From contig MCGT01000057.1 in assembly GCA_002104935.1 (NCBI GenBank), positions 27,864 to 91,863 on the forward strand: DNA of 64,000 nucleotides. Reading direction: 5' to 3'. Numbering within the stretch: the first letter of the stretch is position 1; each line of letters opens with the position of its first letter. The notes beneath the pieces are model-generated. The model was given only the letters and a program-made list of their open reading frames with translations. It was not told where the DNA came from and searched no databases. The DNA comes from Hesseltinella vesiculosa (Eukaryota > Mucoromycota > Mucoromycetes > Mucorales > Cunninghamellaceae). Shown here one piece after another: positions 22,147 through 33,689 of this stretch. The translations under genes and the position numbers were made by a program.

Positions 22147-24535
22147 CAAGGTGCGAGCGGATCATATACAAATGGAGAAAATGCTAAAGAGGGAAGATGA
22201 ATAGATGCGTGGAGAAAAAGAGAGAAAGGGTAAGAAGAATAAGAAATAGAAAAAAAAAAAGAGGAAAAGCTCGAAATACAAACACAAAGTTAAAATAAAA
22301 ATACAAAAAAATGGAAAGGTTGGTAAAAGAGGTTGTTGGGTGAAGAGCAGAAAAAAAAAAAAATTTTCTTTTTGAAATGTTGTTTGATTTTTTTGATTCC
22401 CCGACCGCCGACTTCTTTTCTGCCCTTTTGCTTTCTGGCCCATTGAAATTAAACATCAACAAAAATGCAAGTCCATCATTCTCCAATCTTCGTATCAATT
22501 ATCCTTCCCTTCATTCTTCTTCGGAATTTTTATTTCAAGCAATAGATCCACTTTTTTTAATTAAACTCACGTCAAACTGTCTAGGGCATTCGTCATTTAT
22601 TGATACACCGCGATTTGAAGAGAGGCACACCGTATGCCTGCCATTCAACAAGCAACGGCGTAGCCGTATAATTGCGCTTTATTATCTTGAAAAGAAAGCG
22701 TAGCCACACGGTATTATATTTATGCGCGTGAATGACGATGATAGAACAAGGGAGAAAGGAAGGCGTCATGGTACAATCCCACCGTCAGACCTTGCGTTCT
22801 AGCACTCTGGCTGCTCGTTTTTTTGTGATGACGTGCGCTTGATCCCAAAACCTTTCTGCGTCAAATAAAGTTTTGTGACATGTGTCGCCGTTTCAACAAC
22901 GTCGCATGAATTTCCTATGCTCCAAAATGAAATGCTCCTCCCTCGTTCTTTCATGTTGGTCAGACACTGCCCACTCGTATGCCCAATGACATGAAGAATA
23001 ATATGCAAAAAAAAAAAAAAAAGAGTGAGAGAGTGAGAAAGAGGACATGGATAGAGAGTGTCATGGTCAGCAGGTCTGACTGTTTGATGTTGTGGCTGCC
23101 AGACTGCAGTGCACTGGCCAATGGCAGTCGCCCACAAGTAAAACCTGACCATCCCATTTCAAGTCTAGGACAGCACAAACAATTTTTCATCGTTAAATTA
23201 GACATGTGTTCTCATGAACCAAACAGAGTATCCTATTCCTTGATTCTTTTGATGTGGAAGGGCAGGCAGGGTTGGGCGCCAGCTGAAGAGGGTCGCTGGG
23301 AACTGATCATGGGAAGGGGAGCCCGAAAACGGCCTTTCGCTGATCTCTGCACAGGCATCCTTGGTCCCGAAACACGCAGCAGCCAGTGTACTAATTCTGC
23401 CGTCGATCCTCTGGGGGGATTTCTTCTAGAATGGACCAAGTTTGATTTCTTGGGGCAGGAAAAGAAGTGTGCCATCCATGACTGCCCAAGGTCATTACAC
23501 ACTTATCTCGCCATCGACAGCACATCGGTCATCGCCGTTGTTTGTTCTTAGCGGTTGTCACTCTTGTCTGTCCAGCATTTGCCAAAAATGTAGAGACTGG
23601 CTTTGACGACACAATGTTTTCTGTACATTTTTGGCAAATGCTGCGCAACACTTTTGACTGATCAGATCGATGTGAAATTTTGATGGAATACGCAAATGCA
23701 TGAATGATGGTGATACGGAAAAAATCAAGTCGTTTGGTCAAGGTCGCTCAGCCAGTGCTTGACCCGTTTCGTTTTGGCACCTCCGACTCTCCAGCTAAAA
23801 AAAATGAAAAACCAGCCAGTTTCCATCAGGGGAAAATCACATAAATAATTTCCCCTCAAGTTTGGCATACCAGTACAAAATGATGAGAAATGGCCTTGAT
23901 TAAAATGACAACTCTCTCCGTCTCGGACAGCAGAGGTGGATAAAACAAACAGTCTGGAAGAGTTGCCCTTGCCTTTTTTTTGCGTCCCGTGACGTTGGAG
24001 ATGAATGCCAAAAACAGAAAACACCGGTGCAGTTGATTGGATGATTCAAGCCTTTGGTCGTTCTGAACATCCCCTTTATTTCCATGACAAGGCCACCTTG
24101 TGGCGCCCTTCTAGCTGATTCGTGCGTGTCAGGCTTTCGGCCATCGCTCTGGAGAAAATCGAAGTTGAACAAAAAGGATGCTCGTGTCACCAGCTGATGA
24201 TAGAGCGTTTGATGATGTCAATAGGAAGGGCCATTTTTTCTTCTTGATCTTTGTAGAGGTAATTTTTTTTCCCGAAGGCGGGGGTCCTTACTGAGGAAGG
24301 AGAGGCGTTCATTTTGCTCGGGGTTTGGCTTGAATGGAACAAACGGAAGGGCGGGGTGTGGCTCAAGGATTTCGGTTCATTACGGACAAAAAAGGAAAGA
24401 CGGGAGGTAGGTGCCTGCACAAGCTGATTGGCGGTGTTCTACAAAGACCAAAAGAAATAAAAAGGGACATCCCGCTGCGCCCTTTTTTGATCTATTTCTT
24501 TATCAACACAAAAAAAACGAGTTTTTGTCTGTAAC
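22147..24535. other. 2.4-kb divergent intergenic region
   Basis: This lies between the PUF gene (-) and the first beta-propeller gene (+). The 22160-22380 stretch is purine-rich on the plus strand with many A tracts and is probably the PUF 5' UTR/promoter. An open frame of 190 codons at 22979-23551 starts with poly-Lys and has no recognised motif, so I regard it as chance. A hairpin lies at 23573-23644. Confidence 0.45.
23573..23644. repeat. Perfect 20-bp inverted repeat (hairpin)
   Basis: cagcatttgccaaaaatgta near 23573 is answered by its exact reverse complement ending near 23644, around a loop of about 30 nt. It lies in otherwise featureless intergenic DNA. It could be a small-RNA precursor, a remnant of a miniature transposon or a transcription-end structure. 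Confidence 0.75.
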
Positions 24536-25414
24536 ATGTTTGGTTTTGACGAAAAAAAGAACTACGATGATGACGATACATCATCTGTGGATCTGAATGG
24601 GCGACCTTTTGATTTGAAAGATGTGCTGGTGTGCACGACTCATGGCAAGATCTATGCCATCTCCAAAACCGATGGCAGCCGTTACTGGCGACAAAAGTTC
24701 CCTGGTGGTGCCTATGGTTCCTTGGTCTCCGTCTTTATCTCGGATTCGGGCAAGGTGATTCTTGGTTGCAACGGCAAGACGGCTTGCATCGATCTTTACA
24801 CTGGCGAAACCAAGTGGGTCAACAAGATGAAAGTAAGCCAAGTTGACGACCGATCGAGATCAAGAGACGCTCACCTCTCTCTTCTTTTTTTGTTGTCTTA
24901 GGGCATGGGCATTGAAGAAGTAGGTGTGGTGTGTAGCATCAGTCAGCAATCACCGGCGATTCAGGATCGTACCGAGGGTGGTGATGATCAGCTTCCGTCC
25001 TATGAAGGCTCAACTGTGGAAGAAAAGCAAGTCGTTTTTGGTTGTACCCGGGGCAAGGTGGTGGCCATTGATGCAGATTCGGGTGAAGAACTGTGGCGTT
25101 ACAACTGTCCTGGTGGCGGCTACAACATCCCATCGCTCCTGATCGAACCTACCCAACAAGGCTCGTCGCGTTGGCCCTTTCAAGTCTTATATGCAGGCTG
25201 TGGTAAATGGATCTACTGTCTCCGAGTTAGCACGGGTGAGGTGCTGTGGACCAATCGCATTTCTTCCAGCAAATTTGGCCTTGGCATGATCTGTATGGCT
25301 ACACCCTGGACCTCACGCGTCCGAGCCGAGCTCTACACCGATTTCTCAAACACGCCTCATGCTCAGTTTCGGGAGCTAGAACGCCGCCGTCATTCCAGTA
25401 ACGGTGGTGGCTAA
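24536..25414 (+). CDS. PQQ-like beta-propeller repeat protein, copy 1
   Basis: Two exons (24536-24832, 24902-25414) encode 269 residues. Repeats of the quinoprotein/PQQ-like beta-propeller type are seen: VLVCTTHGKIYAISKTDGSR-Y-W, CNGKTACIDLYTGETKWVN, CTRGKVVAIDADSGEELWRY and YCLRVSTGEVLWTN. The G-x-(I/V)-x-A-(I/L)-D-x-x-x-G-x-x-x-W pattern is diagnostic of these blades. There is no signal peptide. With only about 4-5 blades it is shorter than full propellers. A partner on the opposite strand (25593-26464) is a clear paralog, and both have one intron at the same place, just before G-x-G-I-E-E. Function is unknown; related animal and bacterial proteins act as scaffolds or adenylating-enzyme C-terminal propellers. 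Confidence 0.85.
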
Positions 25415-25481
25415 GCCCAGAGTTATGTCTCCAGTTCTCTTTTTATTTTGATTCCCCTTTCTTTTGTAATATTCCATACGA

Positions 25482-25487
25482 AATAAA
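25482..25487 (+). terminator. Candidate polyadenylation signal AATAAA
   Basis: An AATAAA hexamer lies about 70 bp after the stop of propeller copy 1, at the distance expected for a 3'-end signal. Confidence 0.4.
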
Positions 25488-25592
25488 CCACCCTTTCTAG
25501 AAGAAAAGACAAAAGAGCAGTGGCGGACGTTTATTTCTTGGATCGGAAAAATCAAAAAAAAAAAAAAAAAAAAGACAAAAGGGCAGCTTGGG

Positions 25593-26464
25593 TCAGGCGA
25601 GACCATTGATGTTATGTCTTCGCCGTTCTAATTCATGGTCTTGACTGTGGGGGATGCTGGAGAAGTCGGTGTAGAGCTCAGCGCTGACGCGGGAGGACCA
25701 GGGCGTGGCCATGCACATCATGCCTAGGCCAATCATGTTTTCACAGATCTTATTGCTCCAGAGCAAGTCACCGGTACTGGCACGGAGACAGTAGACCCAT
25801 CGGTTGCAGCCAACATAGACGACTTGAAAGGGCCATCGGTTGGGGCCATGCCGGGGTGGCTCGACGACGACCGTAGTAATCTGGTAACCGCCGCCTGGGC
25901 AGTTGTAGCGCCACATTTCGTCACCAGTTTCAGGATCCACTGCTACGATCTCACCACGCGTGCTGCCAATGGTCAGTGGTTTCTCGACGGCGGTCGCGCC
26001 GTCATAAGAGGGAGGGTCTTCAGAAGAGTCAGCCATTGGGGTGGGTGGTGGCCTCAATGGACCGCTCATGGTGCACACCACGCCTGTTTCCTCGATACCT
26101 GTGCCCTAGAAGGACGAAGAACTAGATGAGACGGACGCCTATTCTTTTTAAGAAAAGGGCATGGATTTACCGCCATGTGGTTGACCCATTTGACTTGACC
26201 GGTATAAGCATCCAAGCAAGCGGTGCGGCCATTACAACCGACGATGACCTTGGCATTGTCTGTGACAAAGATAGAGATCAGGGCCAGGAAAGAATGGGCT
26301 GGAAATTTGGCTTGCCAGAAGCGGCTGCCGTCGGATTTGGAGATAGCATAGATGCTGCCGTGGGTGGTGCAGAACAAGGCATCCCTGAGTTCAAACGGGC
26401 GCCCATTCTGTTCCAAGGTGTTTTCATTTTCCTTCAGGGCCTGTTTTTCATTAGAGGAGAACAT
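25593..26464 (-). CDS. PQQ-like beta-propeller repeat protein, copy 2
   Basis: Two exons (26464-26171, 26105-25593) encode 268 residues. It is a paralog of the convergent gene at 24536-25414. Shared blocks include LFCTTHGSIYAISKSDGSRF, VGCNGRTACLDAYTGQVKWV, GSTRGEIVAVDPETGDEMW, RYNCPGGGY, YCLRASTGDLLWSN and the C-terminal MCMATPWSSRVSAELYTDFS, ending in E-L-E-R-R-R-H. Exon 2 is exactly 513 bp in both genes and the intron position is identical. They therefore arose by duplication and inversion after the intron was gained. The N-terminal 15-20 residues and the inter-blade linker (PPSYDGATAVEK versus LPSYEGSTVEEK) are the most divergent parts. Role unknown. Confidence 0.85.
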
Positions 26465-26785
26465 GTTGGGTTGGCTGGCGTGAAAGAAAAAGGAGGAATA
26501 AAATGGCGCAGAATAAAAAAAGTCTCGCCACCTTTCATGTCTTTAGCTTGCCTTTTTGGGGCGATATCCACCGAGGGAAGGTCAGGTGATTCTATCGAGT
26601 CAACCTTGATCTCTCTTTTTTTTTTTTTTGGTCAAAAGATGTCATCCTTTTATTTTTTCTTTGTACCCACCCGAGGTCGATCGCATTCATAGGATCGTTT
26701 TCTGGTTTGAACAATTTCCATGGTCACATTCAAGAGCTCTTTCAAATACCCTTGGTCAACAAAAACGAGCTAGTCGGAGTGTTTA
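26465..26785. other. Intergenic gap, propeller copy 2 / lipase
   Basis: This 321-bp gap contains the promoter of propeller copy 2 and the 3' UTR of the lipase-like gene. T13-type homopolymer near 26617. No gene seen. Confidence 0.4.
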
Positions 26786-27881
26786 TTAAAGGTGAGCTTT
26801 GACCCAATCGATATAACATTGGATGACCTGCTCCCGTTCAGGCTGGCGTTCCAAATGCACTAAAAAAAAAAAAAAAAATTGAGTGCCCGGTCAGACAAGA
26901 CAAAGGGGAGATTACATTCGTGCTTGAGGTCTTTCCAGGATTTGAATTGCTTGTCGCTGCTGGAAACCTTGTCAAAGGCTAGCTTGGAGGCATCGTAGGA
27001 GTTGACCATGTCACCCGTGCCATGCGAGAAAAGGATGGGACGTTGGACACGAGAAGCTACCTGGAGGATGTTCTCACCTTCCTCCAAGATGGAGCGAGCT
27101 AGAATGGGGGGAAAAAAGGTGTTTGCATTTCACCTCTTTTTTTTTTTTTTTTTTTTTTTTACCAGTGCCGAGAGAGATAAAATCGTTGACCAAAGGGTCG
27201 CTGATGTACTTTTGGACTTCTTCAGGGTCATGGGACATAAACGAGGCGTCCAAGGGTGAACGAGTGGTCATACTGGGAAGGACATAAGATGCCATTTTCA
27301 AGGGATAATATTTGAGAGCTGGCACTGGCGTTTGGAGACGGACCAGAGGAGCAGAGGCGATGGCGCCAGTGATTTTGCTGACACCGTCAAAGGTGCGAGC
27401 GAGATAGTTGAGCAGTAGACCGCCACCCATGCTGTGGCCATACACAAATAAAGGAACATTGTCTTGCTTGACACGGTTGACGGTTTCATTCACGTCCTTG
27501 AGAGCGATATCATACCTGTAGGAGGGGAGAGGTCAAAAACAGCTGGGTGCTTGTCAGGGTGTTCGTTTTACCCTTGGTTGTTGCCAAAGGAATGGTGTTT
27601 CTTGGCAGTTTCACCAAAGCCGCGTTCATCAATACCGTGGCATTGGACACCTTCAGCTGCAAGTCGTTGGCAAAGTTCTTCGTAACGTGCACAGTGTTCG
27701 CCAAAACCATGGAAGATCCTTGCAAAAAGAAAAAAAGAACAGACGGTGAGATTGGGGCTTCTTCTCGATGGCAATGCAAGTACACAAAATCAGCCACAGG
27801 CTTGTCGACTTTCCAGGTTTTAGTAAATACTTGGTAACCATCGGAAAAGGCGATCCATTCATCAACAACCGTAGCAGACAT
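26786..27881 (-). CDS. Monoacylglycerol lipase-like alpha/beta hydrolase
   Basis: Five exons (27881-27784, 27718-27572, 27515-27163, 27098-26916, 26859-26786) encode 284 residues. Motifs in order: the oxyanion-loop segment VIFHGFGEHCARYEEL, the nucleophile elbow FVYGHSMGGGLLLNY (GHSMG), the acid in SHGTGDMVNSYDASK and the catalytic His in K-H-E-L-H-L-E-R. This is the serine aminopeptidase S33/MGL (Hydrolase_4) pattern, enzymes that release fatty acids from monoglycerides at membranes or lipid droplets. It has no signal peptide. Length (284) matches yeast Yju3-type MGL (~310) well. The intron after exon 3 contains a T25 tract. Substrate specificity cannot be read from sequence. Confidence 0.85.
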
Positions 27882-28076
27882 GATATAAAGGAGAGATGGG
27901 AAAAAGTATTGAAAAAAGGAGGACGCATGTGAAAATTCCACTCCGTTTCACATTTTTTTTTAGGTGACACTCAATAGCTTGCAAGCAAGTATTTTATTGA
28001 TTGGTTTTTACAAATCCTTGGGATTTACAGAAAGAAGGCATTAGAACTTGGGCTGTGGGAAAAATGGGTTATTTTC

Positions 28077-28334
28077 TTAGGAAGAGTGTTGGTGAGGATG
28101 TCCGCCAGAGGAAGGAGTGCGACCGCCAGACGAACGGTTGCCGCCAAGAGCTTGGCCATCGGTACGAGCACCAGCACCATGGCCATCATTGGTTTGTTGA
28201 GAAGACGCATGGGCTTGACGATCAGCAGCACTTTGGGCACGAGATGCAAACGAGCCTTTGCCGACATCATGATGAGCTTTGGCTTGGGTGGATTGGATGC
28301 GGCTTGCATCAGACTTGGAAGTAGGTTTGGTCAT
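28077..28334 (-). CDS. Small SMP (seed maturation protein)-domain, LEA-like protein
   Basis: This intronless frame of 85 residues begins MTKPTSKSDASRIQSTQAK. It continues with a basic/small segment around GKGSFASRAQSAADRQ, the signature of the SMP domain found in plant seed-maturation/LEA-type proteins and in many small fungal proteins. The remainder is Gly/Ser/His/Gln-rich and ends HPHQHSS. The composition (no Cys, no Trp, highly hydrophilic) suggests an intrinsically disordered stress- or dormancy-related protein. Expression in spores would be a reasonable expectation, but nothing in the DNA proves it. AATAAA-like sequence follows the stop. Confidence 0.75.
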   Translation of the reverse strand: MTKPTSKSDASRIQSTQAKAHHDVGKGSFASRAQSAADRQAHASSQQTNDGHGAGARTDGQALGGNRSSGGRTPSSGGHPHQHSS

Positions 28335-29197
28335 AGTAGAAAACTGTAGAAGAAGGAAAGGATATTTTTTTTTCTGTTCTTTTTATGAATAGGTTGAGCG
28401 AGACCTGTTTCTTGTAAAACCTGATTTGGCCGTGTTTACATGAAGGACTCGCCCACACCATAAAAAACACCGCCTCCGCTCTCCTCTAAACCGTGATGAT
28501 ACGCTGCAAATGGGTGAACAGCAGCGCGTCCATTGTGTGCTGATGGTAAGTACACCTTGCTAATGTCCTTCCATTGTCAAATACGACGTCTCCGTGCGTC
28601 CATGGCCAGAGCAGAATGGTTTGCGGGCAGGAGGAGCCAGGTTTGGCCGTGAAGCAGGTATTTGTGATCTTAATAAAAATAATCAGGTGATTGTTGGACA
28701 TCCCAGTATTCAGAGAGGTGACGGAAGCCTGGGTAAAGCTTCTCAATGGATGTGGGGGAGGGGACCCACGTCAACATCGAAAAAAAACATCATCCTTATT
28801 GTATGAAATGGTCATTCTCGCCATCACTGGTTCATTTAAATTTTATAAAATAAGGGTGAAGGATTTGGATAGTGTCGTCCTGCAGCAGGACTGGAGGTCT
28901 GGGAGAAAACACGAAAAAGGAAATTTCCTTTTTAAGTCAAGTCAGAGGTTGTCTATGCAAACGAATGGGTAAAAAAGAATAAGGCAAGATCAAGAGGGCA
29001 CAAATGGTTGATTCGGAAACCTTTTTTTCGTTGATAAAACCATTGTCTGCGTAAGAAAAAAAAAAAAAAAAAAGAGAGAGAGAGAGCAGCAATGGCTCGG
29101 ATCAAAATGGTTGCATGATGAAACTTTTTTTTCTTTCCGCCCGCTTCCTTTCTCTCTTACTATTTTTTTTTTTTTTTTGGCTCATCTCTTATTTGTA
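28335..29197. promoter_or_regulatory. Divergent intergenic region, SMP gene / RING ligase
   Basis: About 860 bp lie between the two starts. It includes A18-GA microsatellite sequence near 29056 and a T18 tract just upstream of the RING gene ATG. No further gene could be supported. Confidence 0.4.
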
Positions 29198-30521
29198 ATG
29201 GCTGCGTACATGTTCATAGTATTATTTTTTTTATCCACCATCAGTGTACTCCAAGCGTCCATAGTGATATTGGTAAGGTTGTTGATTGTTTCTAAAAAAA
29301 AAAGAGAAAGAAAAAAAGGCAGCTCAAACAAGTTCACCACGGTAATTTTTTTTAAAAAAAATGTTAGAATGATACATTCATGGATCGACCATCAGTTTTT
29401 GGGCCGAGTATTACAGATCACATTCAAGGGAATCTTGCTACACCATCGTTATTATTTGGGTGCGAGCCTGTGGAAGCGCCGGTGAACGACTGGGTCGCCT
29501 TGGTGCAAAGAGGGGGCGGTTGCTCGTTTGCTGAAAAAGTGCGGGCTATGCAGCAATCTCATGCTATTGCGGTTGTGATAGGTGACCCTCACTACAATGG
29601 CTGGATCACCATGTACGCCACTGGTAAATAGAAAACTGAAAGTAGAGACAGTGGCAGCTCCCTCACCTGGTTTTATACGTAGGCGATACGTCTGATATTG
29701 AGATCCCCAGCATGTATGTGGCTCAATATCAATATGGTGCTCTGATGGAGCAAGTACGCGACCGGTCTGTGTCGGTGGTGATCATCAAGGACGAAGAGCC
29801 TACATGGTAAGCATACTCATAAAAGTGGCTGGGGAAGGGTAGTCGGGAAACAAGGCATTGACTGGCGTTGTTTTGGAGGATGGTTAGGACGTTGACAGAC
29901 ATGATGATTATTATCGTTCTATCACCATCCATCATGATGCTGATGATGTACTTTTCGTGGAAATACCGAGAATACCAACAGCAGCTGAAGGACCTTGCTC
30001 CTTGCCATGTCGTTTCGAATCTGCCGTCACGCGTGTTTCACCGCGAAAAAGCAGCTCTGCCCCCTATGACGGTCGTTTCTTCGTCACTCCCAGCAGAAGC
30101 CCCTGCTTCGGCTGTTTTGCTCGCCAACCATCCATCCTCTTCCCATGCAACGGTTGTTGTGGCTGATCGGCTGCCTCCTCCTGAAGAATGTGCCATTTGC
30201 CTGGAGGACTATGCTGAAGGCGACTGTATCAGGATCCTGCCGTGCCTCCACGAATTCCATGCTTCTTGTATCGACACTTGGCTCACCACACGAAAAAAAT
30301 TTGTAAGTTTTGGCGATCCTACCGATGTGGCCGATGCGGAGGGCTCATTTTCTTTTTCTTTTTTTAATCGGGGGTGGCCCGGGTAGTGCCCGATCTGTAA
30401 GTTCAACATTTGTCAAGGCCGACATCAACAAACCAACGAAGATCCAGCAGAAGAACCAGAGGAACAGCAGGTGTCTTTGGCACCTGGCATCACCGAACAA
30501 ACCCCACTCTTACCATGCTGA
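29198..30521 (+). CDS. PA-TM-RING E3 ubiquitin ligase (RNF13/GRAIL type)
   Basis: Five exons (29198-29272, 29368-29623, 29683-29806, 29888-30302, 30387-30521) encode 334 residues. The signal peptide is [21 protein letters not shown] protease-associated luminal domain follows ([44 protein letters not shown]). A transmembrane helix is around [19 protein letters not shown] cytosolic RING-H2 finger lies near residues 240-290 ([33 protein letters not shown], then CPICKFNIC). The layout is that of endosomal/vacuolar PA-TM-RING ligases that ubiquitinate membrane cargo. The ATG at 29198 was chosen because it begins the signal peptide; an upstream in-frame extension is T-tract encoded Phe. Confidence 0.9.
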
Positions 30522-31329
30522 TACCCTTCCATCCTCTTGATTTCCTGGTGTTTGTAGTAATATATCCTTTTCTTTTCTTGATCTAGACAAATAAACAAAG
30601 GTTCCCCATCGATCGTCCCTACGTCACCAAGCTACAAGGAAGAGTGTTTCCAATAGGTTCCATCCATTCAAGAAAAATAGCCCGATCAAAAAGCAAGAGA
30701 TGACTAAAGAACGACACTGAGGCGCGAAAGACAACACTTGCTTTTTTTTTTTTTTTTTGATTCATGCAGAACTTTTTTCTCGGCTCATGTTGGTCAGGTG
30801 ACACAACTTCAAGTGTTCTCCGCTGAAAACCTGACGCAGTTTGGATTGGACAAGTCGGGTGATCAGTGCAGCTGGAATGCAGCTGCCCAGTTGCTTGCCC
30901 TGGCAATAAAAAAAAAAAAAAGAAACGTGGGTGATCAACCTATAAAAATAGGGCTTGATTTGAACATGTCAAAAAATGCAAGGTGACACAAGCATTCATG
31001 GGTGATTGACAAAAGTAGGTGATGCAGCATTGCATGTCACTAAAAAAAGTGGCCCTTTTCGTGCGTTGCCATTGAAAAGGGGGTCACCACCGCAAGGTTT
31101 ACGCAAGTAACACAAAAGAGTGGAAAAGATCTCAGAGTAAAGAAGGGAGGATATTAAAGTTTACCGGGGGGAGCAAGAAGTTGTGTTTTTTATGCCCATG
31201 GGCTTTTTTTGAGTTTCTCGTTTGGGGATCTGCTTGGGTGATCATAAGAACTGGGCTTGTGCACAAAAAGGAATCAGGGTTTATTAAAAAGTCTTTTTTT
31301 TAAAAAGAATGCATGGAGAAAGGTTCACA
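30522..31329. other. Convergent intergenic region, no gene seen
   Basis: This lies between the 3' ends of the RING ligase gene (+) and the SDS3-like gene (-). T18 near 30741 and A14 near 30908. Nothing else was recognised. Confidence 0.4.
30590..30595 (+). terminator. Candidate polyadenylation signal AATAAA
   Basis: AATAAA lies about 70 bp after the stop codon of the PA-TM-RING gene. Confidence 0.4.
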
Positions 31330-33188
31330 TCATCGTCTAGAAGGGTTGCCATTGCGTTTTGGAGAGATACCCTAAAAGAAAAAAAAAGTTCAAAAAACAG
31401 AGAGATAAAAAAAAAGGGGTGGGGGTGTTACCTTCATTTGCAGGAAATCGTTTTCTACTTCGTCTTCTTCCTTGGTTGATAATGGTGCATGAATATTATG
31501 AGGAGCAGGTGTGTTTTCTAATAAGACAAAGGTTGAGTGTTCATTGAAGGGCAAGTCAATGAAAAACTTACTTTGCCGTCGTCCACGGCTTTCCAAACGA
31601 GCAGGTGAACCACGATGATCGGAATGATGGTGCATGGCGGTGCGTTTTCGTAGGCTACGTTTTTGCTTGAGTCGAGCATAGGCGTCTTGAAAGATGGAAT
31701 GAATATCAATGGCGTCTGCGTCATCACGGTCGTCTTTGATGGATTTCCGACAGTCGTCAATCACCCCCATAATAGCCTCGGTCAAGTGATTTGTTTCCAG
31801 CTATTTAAAAAGAAAAAAAAAGATTAAAAAAAAGCTTCGGTCAAGGCATAGCCCTTTTTTTTTTTTTTTTTTTTGGCTTGCCTGGTATTCTTCTTCAATC
31901 ATCAAGGTATTCAATTCATAGTCTTGCCGGGTCATGGAAAGTTGATAAGTTTCAAAACAAAGAGCATCTTCAATGGTTTGATCACGTATCGCTTCTAGAT
32001 CCGCCACCAGTTCTCCAAATAGGGGATGATCGCCTAAACCAAAGGCTGTCAATACCAGCCAATATTTAATGTTTTGAACCTATACCATCTTGTATGCTCT
32101 GTAGTTCCTTTTGTAATGCTTGCGATTTTTCTTGATATACTCTGCAAAAAAAAAAAAAAAAGTTTAGCAGCTATGAAATAAGAGAAAGAGATTCCCAGCT
32201 TGCTCGCCTTGAAAAAAAACTTACTGGTCATGATGATCCCAAAAGTCAGAATCCATCCAAGACATCAAATCATTGTATTCTCGTAATTGCCGGAGCATTT
32301 TTGGTTCTGGAGGCTCGATGGTTGTTTCATCTAGACAAGAGTTACTTTAGAATCATGGTTTTTTTTTTGTTCCCCCCTTTTTTTGCGTCACCCAATCGCC
32401 CCAAAAGTCTGTGTCACGGTCCAAACGGGTAAAGGTAAAAAAAAGGACGTTTGTGCCACATGGTTTTTTTTCCTCTTCATCATCATCACAAGCTGGAGAG
32501 TATGGTTACCTTGATACCAGCGTTGCTTGGCATAATAGGGAGATTCTTTTTCGGATAGATCTATCGAGGGAGATCCCGGTGGTGGATTAGAGGTGGGTAG
32601 GAAGGAATGAACGGGAGGATTGGAAGCTGTATATTGAAGAGGATAAACATCATGTGACACGGGAGGTGGGGCAACATAGGGTGATGCGTATGCAATTGGA
32701 GGGTAAAATGAGGTTGGTGGTGAAGAAGGGTGGGTATGTTGCCAATGAGGTGGAGGTGGATACATGGCAGGAGGAGGATAGGCAAAAGTCGAAGGAGGCT
32801 GCCATGGTGATGGGCGATAATCGGCAGGAGGACGTTGGTCATAGTAATAATGCTCTTCTTTACCAGACGCGGTTGGAGGGGCATTGGCCAGAGGCGGTGA
32901 CGAAGAATAGATATAATGATTGGGAGCAGCGGCACTGGCTGGCGGAGGAGGCAAGTACGACGCAGGTCTAGAGGCAGGAGGTGCAGTCAATGGCGTGGGA
33001 TGACTGGTCGGTAAAGTGGCAGCTGTTGTCTTTGGCGATCGACTGTATGGATCATGACGACCTTGGAATGGTTCATGTTCTTGTTTGACATTGGGGGGTG
33101 AAGCTGATCGATTGCTGTACATTTTGTTGCTTTGTCCAAGAGAATCGGCTCCAGCTTGAGCCACAATGTATCCAAACTGAGGCAACAT
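31330..33188 (-). CDS. SDS3/BRMS1-like subunit of the histone deacetylase corepressor complex
   Basis: Seven exons (33188-32510, 32330-32225, 32141-32086, 32033-31882, 31800-31572, 31517-31432, 31371-31330) sum to 450 codons (449 aa). The first ~225 residues are Pro/Tyr/Ser-rich low complexity. The following helical part has VYQEKSQALQKELQSIQDG, then GDHPLFGELVADLEAIRDQT and QDYELNTLMIEEEYQ, the arrangement of the Sds3-like family (PF08598). There, a coiled coil and a (hp)EF-x-x-x-x-x-x-L-x-x-x-(R/K)D segment contact Sin3/Rpd3. The C-terminus is basic then acidic. The junction after E-E-E-Y-Q uses a GC donor (GCAAGC). The long Pro-rich N-terminus is atypical for Sds3. Assignment to the family is moderately sure; complex membership is inferred. 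Confidence 0.65.
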
Positions 33189-33689
33189 CTGTCGAAGCTA
33201 ATCAAGTAAACAAGAAGGAAAAAAAAAATAGTGATACAAATACGGAAAGGGAGCAAAAAAAAAAAAGTGTTGTGTGGGGGGAGAGGGTGCTGTGTAAAAA
33301 AAAAAAAATGGGATTTTTTGTTCGTGTGTTGTTAAAAACAATGATCGAGTAATGAAGTGCTGGCGGATTCCAATCGAGACAATTCACCAAATGGACAAAT
33401 GAACCTTGGTTTCTAAAAGGGTAAATCAACAAGGGAAAGAAGAAGAAAGAAAGAAAAAAAAGGCTGGCAATAAAAAAAAAGAATGGCGAGTGGAAAAGGA
33501 GAGAAAAAAGAAAACCAACACCGGCCATTTTATTTTTTTTGGGGGGGGGGAGCTTACTGACCCCCCTTCTTTCTGCTGTTTAGACGTTGGTAGCAAGGGA
33601 CAGGCACTGGTAGAGGACTCTTGTAAAGAGAGATTTATTTTCCATGAAAGTGCTTTAATGAAAGGAATAGACTAAAAAAAAAAATAGGT
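33189..33689. other. Intergenic gap, no gene seen
   Basis: About 500 bp rich in A tracts (33220-33310, 33430-33520), plus a T8-G10 run at 33533-33550. It should contain the SDS3-like promoter and the 3' UTR of the Cys-rich membrane protein gene. Confidence 0.4.

Noticed and set aside
22979..23551. 190-codon plus-strand open frame
   Set aside because: Begins in a poly-Lys stretch, has no intron signals, no motif and an amino-acid mix typical of chance reading of intergenic DNA.
29111..29197. Upstream extension of the PA-TM-RING protein
   Set aside because: Encoded by T tracts (poly-Phe); the later ATG starts a proper signal peptide.
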